A DNA stretch of 6,143 nucleotides from Acidobacteriota bacterium (GTDB lineage: Bacteria > Acidobacteriota > Polarisedimenticolia > Gp22-AA2): assembly GCA_016202915.1 (NCBI GenBank), contig JACQNT010000199.1:1-6143 (forward strand), written 5' to 3'. The notes beneath the pieces are model-generated. The model ran no database searches and had not been told where the DNA came from. It worked only from the letters and a program-made list of their open reading frames with translations. This document shows positions 1-5,977 of the stretch, piece after piece. Position 1 is the stretch's first letter. Each line of letters starts with the position of its first letter. The translations under genes were made by a program, and so were the position numbers.

Positions 1-299
1 CCGGTGACCAGGAAGGTGATGTCGAAGACGCGCCCCTGCTCCTCCTGGCGCCTGAGCCTCTCGTCGCGGTTCATGACCTCGAAATCCTGCACCCCGCCGT
101 GCCGGCGGTAGAGGAGGGCCTTGACGGCCTCGGCCGCCTTGCGGTGGTTGTCCACCTTGTCGATCACGACGTTGATGTACTGGACGCGCTTCTCGGTGTC
201 GCCGGTGAAGCGGGCGTACAGCGCGGTCAGCGGGATCAGGGTCGTCCAGTTCATCCACTCCAGGGCGTTGTCGTTCGCCTCGTTGAAGTAGAACTCCTT
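1..299 (-). pseudogene. MacB/FtsX-type ABC transporter permease, internal fragment
   Basis: The minus strand reads as about 99 codons without a stop, beginning near KEFYFNEANDN, passing through NALEWMNWTTLIPLTALYARF and RVQYINVVIDKV, and running off the window at RVFDITFLVT. This matches the end of the periplasmic core domain of MacB-like permeases, just before the transmembrane segment of the FtsX domain. That domain would lie outside the window. Such permeases pair with an ATPase to drive efflux or lipoprotein-type export across the inner membrane. The N-terminal transmembrane helix and the first part of the periplasmic domain are missing: homology ends at about position 299, where the opposite strand starts to encode an amino acid permease. 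The frame stays open past the junction and an ATG lies at 315-317 (reading MRLRASKEF), but no Shine-Dalgarno precedes it. The family call rests on remembered motif style; loss of the 5' part is what I see. Confidence 0.6.
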
Positions 300-533
300 C
301 GACGCACGCAGCCGCATGCCGAGAGGCCGTTCAGGGCGCCGTTCGTCCCGCTGGTACCGCTCCTCGGCATGGCCTCCTGCCTCCTCCTGATATTCTCCCT
401 GCCGGCGGAGAACTAGTGGCGGCTGGCCGCCTGGCTGCTGGTCGGCCTGGCGAGCTACGTCTTCTACGGCCGGCGCCACAGCGTCCTGGCGCGCCGGGCG
501 GCCCGGGAACCGGGCCTGTTCAGCGGGCGGTGA
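297..533 (+). pseudogene. APC-superfamily amino acid permease, C-terminal remnant with in-frame TAG
   Basis: Reading from 297, the frame gives LRRTQPHAERPFRAPFVPLV, then a hydrophobic helix (LLGMASCLLLIFSLP), a TAG stop at 414-416, then WRLAAWLLVGLASYVFYGRR, HS and a basic tail ending at TGA 531-533. The RPFRxPxVPxVPxLG block, the LPxEx(W) turn and the final helix ending in YGxxHS are typical of the last two membrane helices of cationic amino acid transporter-like permeases. The stop sits where relatives usually have Trp, so one G-to-A change (TGG to TAG) explains it. The rest of the permease (about ten helices) is absent: upstream of 297 the DNA is antisense to a MacB-like permease. The tail overlaps the 3' end of the convergent flavoprotein gene by 14 bp. 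TAG also appears to be the natural stop of the gene at 5978-6143, which argues against recoding here. Confidence 0.75.
500..516 (-). terminator. Short GC hairpin just after the flavoprotein stop codon
   Basis: A perfect 7-bp inverted repeat (GGCCCGG, loop GAA, CCGGGCC) lies four bases beyond the stop codon of the minus-strand flavoprotein gene. It has no T-tract on that strand, so it is at best a weak or Rho-assisted terminator or a 3'-end stabilising hairpin. It also falls inside the coding sequence of the permease remnant, and in DNA this GC-rich it could be chance. Confidence 0.25.
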
Positions 534-3500
534 GGGGAGACTGGGCCAGCAGGTGATCGAGCCACAGGCCGGCCAGCTTCTCCTGCACGGTGTTCTGCGA
601 CAGGCGCAGGCGCAGGTGGGCCCAATCGACGCAGTCGAGCGGCTGGTCCTGGTTGAAGCACGAGAAGACGACGCCCGACTCGCGGCCGGTGGCCGGATCG
701 ACGTGCTTCTGCAGGCACTGGGCGCAGACCTGCTTCATCATGCACTGCATCGGTGAGTTGATCGACGCGATGCCGACGTGGTCCGGCTTCAGGAAGGGCT
801 TGAGGACCTCGTGCCGGGCGCGGGCGACCGCCGCCATCATCCGGTCGGAGCCGATGGCGATCACCCGGTCCGCGTCCTGGAGCCTGATGGGTCCCTCCCC
901 GAGGTCACCCCGCCCGTAGGCGGCCATCGCCTGCACGATGTTCCCCACGAAGGTCCGATCCTGCGCCCGCCGCGGCGGGATCGGCTCTCCCGCATCGACG
1001 CTCCAGACCACCACGTCGCATCCCTTCTCGATCTCCTCCCGCTTGAAGAGGTCCTCGCGCTTCTTGTAGCCGGCGAAGTAGATGACCCGGCAGCCGCGCT
1101 CCTTCGCCTCCCTGGCGATCGAGAAGAGGACGGCGTTGCCGAGCCCTCCTCCGGCCAGCAGGAGGGTGGATCCAGGCGGGATCTCGGTCGGCGCCCCCGT
1201 GGGTCCCATGACGACGACCTCCTCGTTCTCTTTCAGGACCGCGCAGAGGCGCGAGGACGCCCCGATCTCGATAGCGATGAGGCTCAGGAGGCCCCGCTCG
1301 CGATCGACCCAGGCGCCGGTGAGCGCCAGCGGCTCCATGAGGAGCGGGTGCCCGAGCGGGCGGGGGGCGGTCGCCTCGAAGTTCTGCAACCGGAAGAACT
1401 GCCCCGGCCGGAAGTTGCGCGCCGCTTGCGGGGCGCGGACGACGACCTCGATGATCGTCGGGGTCAGGCGGTTCACCTCCACGACGCGGGCCCTGAGCCG
1501 GTCGTCCAGCGTCCGGAAGAGATCGCGGAGCCGGGCGTCGCGCGCCGGCTGATCGCCCGGATAGAGGCCGCCGGCCGTTTCGGGGAACAGCTCGGCGATG
1601 CGCCGGAAGCCCTCCCTGGCCGAGGCCATCGCCCTGACGACGTTCCCGGCGTACTCGGGGTGGTTGTCCCCGAAGTAAGAGATGAGGCGTCCATCCCGGT
1701 TGTAGGATGTGAAGAATCCGGTCTCTTCCTCCGGCTTCACGGTCCTCAGGCGGAGGGCGCCATCGGGCCCTCGTTCGGCGCGATGCGAGCGGAAGAACAG
1801 CCGCCGCTCGTCCAGGTCGAACGACCCGGCGTGTTCCCTCTCGTAGGTGACGTTGGGGCTCGTGCCGGCGGCCACCAGGACGGTCCGGGCCGGCAGACGC
1901 ACCCGCTCGCCGCTGTCCACCCAGCGGCTGCCCTCCTGCCGCATCCTCCTGAAGACGACGGCGCGCACGCTCCCGTGCCGGTCCGGCACCGCCTCCTCGG
2001 GGTCCAGGCACTCGACGAACCGGATCCCCTCCTCGAGCGCCTTCACCACTTCCTCGTGGTTCAGGCGGTAGGCGGGCGAGTCGACGAGGGACTTGCGATA
2101 GACGATCGACACGCCGCCCCACGATTCGACCAGCGACGCGAAGTCAGGGGCCTCCCCCGCGCGCCGCGCCCGCTCACGCTCCTGGCGCACGGCGCGCCCG
2201 TGCGCCAGGTACTCGCGGAGTCTCTCGCCCTCTTCCGGGGTGTAGATCGACCGGATCCGATCTTCTCCGGTCTCGCGCGCGAGCGCCTCGTAGCGTTCGA
2301 GGACCTTCTCGACCTGGGCGGGGTAGTAGGCCAGAAGCTCGGTGGCCGAATCGATCGCCGTCAGGCCGCCGCCGATGACCACGGCCGGCACGCGCGCCTC
2401 GAGGTTGGCGAGGGCGTTGCGCTTGAAGGCGCCGGTCAGCTGCAGCGCCATCAGGAAGTCGGAGGCCTTGCGGATCCCGTTGATGAGGTTGTTCTTCATG
2501 TCGATGATCGTCGGCTTGCCGGCTCCCGCCGCGATGGCGATGTGGTCGAACCCGAGGTCCCAGGCCTGCTCCGCCGTCAGCGTGCCGCCGAACCGCACGC
2601 CGCCGTAGAAGCGTGCCTTCCTGCGGCGGGCGAGGCACAGGTGGATCAGGGTCAGGAAGTTCTTGTCCCAGCGGACCGTGATGCCGTACTCGGCGACCCC
2701 GCCGAACCCGGCGAGGGGCCGGTCGTCGAGGTCGCGAGTCAGCTCCCTCACGTCCTGCACCGGAAGGGGCGGGAGGCCGTCGGCGCCGGTCAGGTCCCCA
2801 GGGAGCGGCTCGATCTTCAGGCCGTCGATCCCCACCACCCCGAACCCCTCGTTGACCAGGAAGTGCGCCAGGGTGTACCCGGCCGGTCCGAGGCCCACCA
2901 CCAGCACGTTCCTGCCGTTGTACGGCAGAGGGTACGGGCGCCTGACGTTCAGCGGGTTCCAGCGCGTCAGGAGGCTCCAGATCTCGAAGCCGTAGGGGAA
3001 GGAGAGGACGTCGGTCAGGATGCCCGTCTCGATCTGCGGGATGTTGACCGGCTCCTGCTTCTGGAAGATGCATCCCTTCATGCAATCGTTGCAGATCCGG
3101 TGGCCGGTGCCGGGGCACATCGGGTTGTCGAGGCAGACGATCGCCAGCGCCGCCAGCGAGTCGCCCTGGCGCTGCAAAAGATGCATCTCGGAGATCTTCT
3201 CGTCCAGGGGGCAGCCTTTCAGGACGATGCCGAGCGGGTTCCGCCTGAAGGCGCCCTCCTTCGCCCTGAGGCCCTTCGAGCAGGAGTCCTTGTCCCTCTC
3301 GTGGCAGAGGACGCAGTAGTGCGCCTCGTCCAGGACCTGCCGCGGGGTCATCCGCGGGTCGGTCAGCTTGAAGCCGTCGCGCCGGCGGCGCCGTGCGGAA
3401 GGGCCGCGGAGCATCTCCGGCATGTCGGCGTTGAAGCGGTCGATCTCCACGAGCCTGCCGTAATCGAGGTCCTCGGGGAAGCGGTAAGAGACCCAGGACC

Positions 3501-4272
3501 GCACTTCGGCGCGCCCGGCCGGGTCGTGGAAGCGGGCGAACGACCAGTCCTCGAGAAGAGACAGGATCCGCTCGACGATGTCGAGATCGCCCTCGACGCC
3601 GTCCGCCCGCGGCCCCGGCAGGAGATCCGGACGCGCCTGGAGACGCGCCCGGATTGCGGCCATGCGGCGGGCGGAGGCCGGGGAGACCTCGGAGGCGCGC
3701 TTCAGCCGGACCACGGCGGCCAGGTCTCCCTCCAGGGCCATCAGATCGACCACCAGGCGTGCCGTGGCCAGTTCCGGGTCCGCGGCGAGGTCGATCTCCT
3801 GGAAGACGTGCCGGAAGAGCGCCCTGACGCGCCCGTCGAGAATCGCGAATTCCTCCGCCGGCCGCTGTCCCGGCCGGAACTTCCTGAAGGCCCGCCTCTG
3901 AAGGAAATCGCGCTTGAAGGTGAAGATCGGTTCCTGGGCGCGTGCCTCTTCGGCGGCGCGTCGCATGTTCTCCTCGATCCGGAACAGGCGGGCGATGAAG
4001 CGGCCCACATGTCCGGCGATCCGGATCAGGAGGTCGGAAGTCTCCACCGGCCCGAGCGACCCGGGGTCGCGCCGGTAAGACACGAATGAAGTGTGCAGGT
4101 CCGGGTCCGCCGCCAGGAGCGCCCGGTCAAATTCCTGGTGGAGATCGGCGAGGCGTCGCGCGTCGTGGAGATCCGAGTAGCAGAAACCCGGGAGGCCGAG
4201 AGGAAAATCGCGTCCCTCAGTGAGGGCGCCCCCGTGGGTCGCCCGGCCGGGGTCGATCGAGGTGTGCGGCAT
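520..4272 (-). CDS. Fused GltD/NfnB-like and PyrK/NfnA-like FAD/Fe-S oxidoreductase (1250 aa)
   Basis: This is a predicted cytoplasmic electron-transfer flavoprotein with no signal peptide or membrane helix. Residues 1 to about 310 are a mostly helical domain I cannot identify, ending in a basic run (ARRRRRDG). Residues 320-401 carry a GltD-like ferredoxin region: C320-x2-C323-x7-C331 with C354 (GCPL), then C386-x7-C394-x2-C397-x3-C401, enough for two 4Fe-4S clusters. An FAD Rossmann motif follows (VVGLGPAG, G460/G462/G465), then an NAD(P)H one (VVIGGGLTAIDSA, 631-643) and the closing AAGTSPN (801-807). Residues 925-1170 are FNR/PyrK-like, with RPGQFF (955-960) and an NAD(P) loop AGGGLGNAV (1040-1048). 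The C-terminus has C1177-x5-C1183-x2-C1186-x18-C1205, a probable 2Fe-2S site. The GltD-then-PyrK order resembles NfnB plus NfnA in one chain, so NAD(P)H:ferredoxin transhydrogenase or bifurcating activity is possible but inferred. It is not glutamate synthase: no large subunit is adjacent. The start is backed by GGAGGG 10 bases upstream. Confidence 0.88.
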   Translation of the reverse strand: MPHTSIDPGRATHGGALTEGRDFPLGLPGFCYSDLHDARRLADLHQEFDRALLAADPDLHTSFVSYRRDPGSLGPVETSDLLIRIAGHVGRFIARLFRIEENMRRAAEEARAQEPIFTFKRDFLQRRAFRKFRPGQRPAEEFAILDGRVRALFRHVFQEIDLAADPELATARLVVDLMALEGDLAAVVRLKRASEVSPASARRMAAIRARLQARPDLLPGPRADGVEGDLDIVERILSLLEDWSFARFHDPAGRAEVRSWVSYRFPEDLDYGRLVEIDRFNADMPEMLRGPSARRRRRDGFKLTDPRMTPRQVLDEAHYCVLCHERDKDSCSKGLRAKEGAFRRNPLGIVLKGCPLDEKISEMHLLQRQGDSLAALAIVCLDNPMCPGTGHRICNDCMKGCIFQKQEPVNIPQIETGILTDVLSFPYGFEIWSLLTRWNPLNVRRPYPLPYNGRNVLVVGLGPAGYTLAHFLVNEGFGVVGIDGLKIEPLPGDLTGADGLPPLPVQDVRELTRDLDDRPLAGFGGVAEYGITVRWDKNFLTLIHLCLARRRKARFYGGVRFGGTLTAEQAWDLGFDHIAIAAGAGKPTIIDMKNNLINGIRKASDFLMALQLTGAFKRNALANLEARVPAVVIGGGLTAIDSATELLAYYPAQVEKVLERYEALARETGEDRIRSIYTPEEGERLREYLAHGRAVRQERERARRAGEAPDFASLVESWGGVSIVYRKSLVDSPAYRLNHEEVVKALEEGIRFVECLDPEEAVPDRHGSVRAVVFRRMRQEGSRWVDSGERVRLPARTVLVAAGTSPNVTYEREHAGSFDLDERRLFFRSHRAERGPDGALRLRTVKPEEETGFFTSYNRDGRLISYFGDNHPEYAGNVVRAMASAREGFRRIAELFPETAGGLYPGDQPARDARLRDLFRTLDDRLRARVVEVNRLTPTIIEVVVRAPQAARNFRPGQFFRLQNFEATAPRPLGHPLLMEPLALTGAWVDRERGLLSLIAIEIGASSRLCAVLKENEEVVVMGPTGAPTEIPPGSTLLLAGGGLGNAVLFSIAREAKERGCRVIYFAGYKKREDLFKREEIEKGCDVVVWSVDAGEPIPPRRAQDRTFVGNIVQAMAAYGRGDLGEGPIRLQDADRVIAIGSDRMMAAVARARHEVLKPFLKPDHVGIASINSPMQCMMKQVCAQCLQKHVDPATGRESGVVFSCFNQDQPLDCVDWAHLRLRLSQNTVQEKLAGLWLDHLLAQSPLTAR

Positions 4273-4282
4273 CCCGTTGCGG

Positions 4283-4288
4283 CCCTCC
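4283..4288 (-). promoter_or_regulatory. Shine-Dalgarno for the flavoprotein gene
   Basis: On the minus strand GGAGGG lies 10 bases before the ATG at 4272-4270. The spacing is slightly long but workable. It is the best ribosome site near the beginning of the frame and supports this start codon over later ones. Confidence 0.6.
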
Positions 4289-4354
4289 GGCTTAGCGGTC
4301 GCCTGCCCGGATCTTCAACAACGGCGCGTCTTTCCGGTCCCTTCGGGGGGCGTG

Positions 4355-4384
4355 ACTATGCCTCAATCCGGGCTCGCGAGTCAA
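4355..4384 (-). promoter_or_regulatory. Candidate sigma70-type promoter for the flavoprotein gene
   Basis: On the minus strand TTGACT (4384-4379, five of six to the -35 consensus) is followed after 18 bases by CATAGT (4360-4355, four of six to the -10 consensus). Transcription would start near 4348, giving a leader of roughly 75 bases. This is a motif match only; the GC-rich host may use different consensus elements. Confidence 0.35.
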
Positions 4385-4398
4385 ATCCAGGCAGGCAA

Positions 4399-4404
4399 TA
4401 TAAT
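4399..4404 (+). promoter_or_regulatory. Candidate -10 element for the membrane glycosyltransferase-like gene
   Basis: A perfect TATAAT sits in an AT-rich island (GCAATATAATGACC) inside GC-rich DNA, 68 bases before the ATG at 4472. No convincing -35 hexamer is found 15-18 bases upstream and there is no TGn extension, so it might depend on an activator or be coincidental. A start near 4411 would give a leader of about 60 bases that includes the hairpin at 4422-4444. Confidence 0.4.
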
Positions 4405-4421
4405 GACCCGCACTCCGGGAC

Positions 4422-4444
4422 GCATCTCCGGCGGGTGGGGATGC
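4422..4444 (+). other. Leader hairpin upstream of the membrane protein gene
   Basis: GCATCTCC pairs with GGGGATGC across a 7-base loop (GGCGGGT): eight pairs including one G-U in RNA. It lies 27 bases before the predicted start codon, downstream of the TATAAT. It could affect translation or mRNA stability, but no known riboswitch or leader class is recognised. Confidence 0.3.
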
Positions 4445-4471
4445 CGCGCCGCTGACCGGCGGGATTGACCG

Positions 4472-5896
4472 ATGCGAAGCGATAGCGAGCAGGGGGGGCG
4501 CGATGCGCCCTTAGCCGGGCAGGCCGTGTTGGCCAGGTGGGTCGGGTGGACCCGGCGGTTCCCCCCTTACTTCATGGGATTCGTCGTCAGCGGCCTGCTG
4601 CTGGCGATCGGCTGGCGGGCCTTCTACGCCTGGAAAAGCCCGACGTTCATCCTGACCCCGTTCCAGGAAATGCCTCCCCTGGCGCCGGTCTACGGGTTCT
4701 TCCTGCCGCGCTCCACGTACCTGGCTTTCCTCCCCCTGCTGATCCTCGCCGCCGGCGTCTTGATCTGGCGCGGGCTGTCCGAGAGGAAGGAGATCCTCTT
4801 CCTGTGCCTCGCGGTCGTCTTCTCGGCGGGGCTGCGCTTCTCGGTGCACGCGGCCAGGACGGCCAGCCTTCCAGGCAGGGAGTTCCTGACCTATCCGGGG
4901 GAGGACGTCATCTACGATGTCGCCCGCATCGCATCCCCGGCCGATTTCCTGCGTGACTACACCCGTCTGCAGCCGCGCCTGAGCCTCCACGGCCGGACGA
5001 AGCCTCCCGGGTTCGCGCTGATGCACTTTGTCATCAACAGATGGATCGGCGACCATGTCCTCGCGATAGGCTCATTGCTCACCCTGGTGGCGAGCCTCAT
5101 CGTCATTCCGGCCTACTGCCTCGGGAGCCTGCTGCGCGGGAGGGGGGAGGATGGCCGGGCGTGCGCCATGCTGGCGGCGACGGCACCCGGCGGCGTCAGC
5201 TTCGGGGCGGTCTCCCTGGATGCGGTCTTCGCCGTGGTCGCGGCGACGATCCTTACGGTCGCCGTTCTGGAGTTGCGGAAGCCGCACTGGGCCTCCAGGC
5301 TGGCGCTCGGCCTCTTTCTCTTCGCGGGGATGATGCTGACGTACTCGACGTTGTTCGTCGGACTCTTCTGCGCCTGCCTGCTGGTCTTCGACCGCCTGAG
5401 GCGGCCGGCCGCCTGCCTGGGCCACCTGCTCCAGGTCCTGGCCTTCTTCCTCCTGCCGTTTTTCGGCCTCTATCTGTTCGCGGGGTTCGACGCCTGGGAG
5501 TGCTTCGTCAGCGCCAGACGGCTCAACGCGGCCCTGATGAGCCGGATCGTGGGGCACTCACTCGGAGGCTTCCAGGTCTGGCTTTACTCCTCGCTTGGCA
5601 ACCTCCTCGCGTTCCTGATCTACCTCGGGCCGGCGATCGTCGGATCCTGGTGGCTGTCGCCCTTCTCCGGATCGGGCCGCCTGGAGAAGATTTTCGGAGG
5701 GGCGTTCCTGCTCACGCTCTTCGCCGCCTGCTTCGGAGGGATCTATCTGATGGAGACCGAGCGGGTCCTCCTCTTCCTCGTGCCGGCGGCGCTCCTGCCG
5801 TCATGCTCCTCGCCCTTCTTCCGGCCGCGCTGGGCGGTCGTTCTGGCGGGCCTCCAGGCGATCGTCCTGGAGCTCCTGGTGTTCACTCTCTGGTGA
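4472..5896 (+). CDS. Multi-pass membrane protein, probable GT-C-type glycosyltransferase
   Basis: The 474-residue product is an integral inner-membrane protein with roughly 11-12 predicted helices, for example at residues 34-52, 81-99, 107-122, 195-221, 247-266, 275-307, 315-337, 370-398, 407-426, 431-447 and 454-473. Between helices 3 and 4 is a long loop, likely periplasmic (about 123-194), with acidic residues in PGEDVIYD (142-149) and the block LSLHGRTKPPGFALMHF (170-186). The second resembles the (H/K)PPG loop before a helix in PMT/ArnT-like GT-C enzymes. FGAVSLDAVFAV (244-255) and ETERVLLFLVPA (428-439) also fit GT-C style. Such enzymes move sugars from polyprenyl-phosphate donors to lipids, glycans or proteins outside the membrane; the substrate here cannot be told. 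No glycan genes flank it. The start is uncertain: the ATG has only a weak GGCGGG upstream, and M35 at the first helix is an alternative. It is divergent from the flavoprotein gene and ends before a hairpin terminator. Confidence 0.72.
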   Translation: MRSDSEQGGRDAPLAGQAVLARWVGWTRRFPPYFMGFVVSGLLLAIGWRAFYAWKSPTFILTPFQEMPPLAPVYGFFLPRSTYLAFLPLLILAAGVLIWRGLSERKEILFLCLAVVFSAGLRFSVHAARTASLPGREFLTYPGEDVIYDVARIASPADFLRDYTRLQPRLSLHGRTKPPGFALMHFVINRWIGDHVLAIGSLLTLVASLIVIPAYCLGSLLRGRGEDGRACAMLAATAPGGVSFGAVSLDAVFAVVAATILTVAVLELRKPHWASRLALGLFLFAGMMLTYSTLFVGLFCACLLVFDRLRRPAACLGHLLQVLAFFLLPFFGLYLFAGFDAWECFVSARRLNAALMSRIVGHSLGGFQVWLYSSLGNLLAFLIYLGPAIVGSWWLSPFSGSGRLEKIFGGAFLLTLFAACFGGIYLMETERVLLFLVPAALLPSCSSPFFRPRWAVVLAGLQAIVLELLVFTLW

Positions 5897-5924
5897 GGCC
5901 GGGCTGGATCGGCGACGGTGGCGT

Positions 5925-5964
5925 CGGCAGGCGCGGGCCCGGGGGGAAGGGCCCGCGCCGGCCG
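5925..5964. terminator. Strong GC hairpin between convergent genes, likely bidirectional terminator
   Basis: GGCGCGGGCCC (5930-5940) pairs perfectly with GGGCCCGCGCC (5949-5959) around an 8-base loop. After a single A/G mismatch the stem continues with CGGC/GCCG (5925-5928 with 5961-5964), giving 15 pairs in all. It lies between the stop of the plus-strand membrane protein gene (5896) and the stop of the minus-strand gene (5978). Neither side has a clear T-tract, so it may act with Rho or as an mRNA end stabiliser. A smaller competing hairpin (CGACG, loop GTGG, CGTCG) lies at 5913-5926. Confidence 0.6.
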
Positions 5965-5977
5965 GGGGTCGGGCGTT

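Noticed and set aside
99..416. Open frame on the plus strand from ATG 99 to TAG 416 as one gene
   Set aside because: The first two thirds are antisense to the MacB-like permease; only the part after about 297 has real homology (APC permease). It is a chance fusion across the junction.
905..2122. Alternative-frame minus-strand open frame within the flavoprotein gene
   Set aside because: Its translation is Arg/Gly/Pro/Ala-rich, a typical shifted-frame shadow in GC-rich DNA. The overlapping frame carries the FNR and NAD(P)H motifs.
778..4089. Very long open frame (1103 codons) on the plus strand, antisense to the flavoprotein gene
   Set aside because: Its codon boundaries coincide with those of the minus-strand gene, so it stays open simply because that gene avoids TTA, CTA and TCA codons over this stretch. 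Its translation is rich in R, G, P, D, V and H with no domain motif, while the minus strand has clear cofactor motifs throughout.
520..4272. Glutamate synthase small subunit (gltD) or dihydroorotate dehydrogenase electron-transfer subunit (pyrK) as the gene name
   Set aside because: The protein contains parts like both, but it is far longer than either and has no gltB or pyrD neighbour, so neither symbol is justified.
4339..4348. CCC-TTCG-GGG mini hairpin in the divergent spacer
   Set aside because: Only three or four pairs; a stable tetraloop but too short to support a regulatory call.
4428..4463. Direct repeat CCGGCGGG (4428-4435 and 4456-4463) before the membrane protein gene
   Set aside because: An 8-base GC-only repeat is expected by chance at this composition, and the flanks do not match, so it is not called an operator.
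4093..4468. Two overlapping plus-strand frames covering the divergent spacer and the 5' end of the flavoprotein gene
   Set aside because: Both are mostly antisense to the flavoprotein N-terminus, have no recognisable motifs, and lie in the presumed control region.
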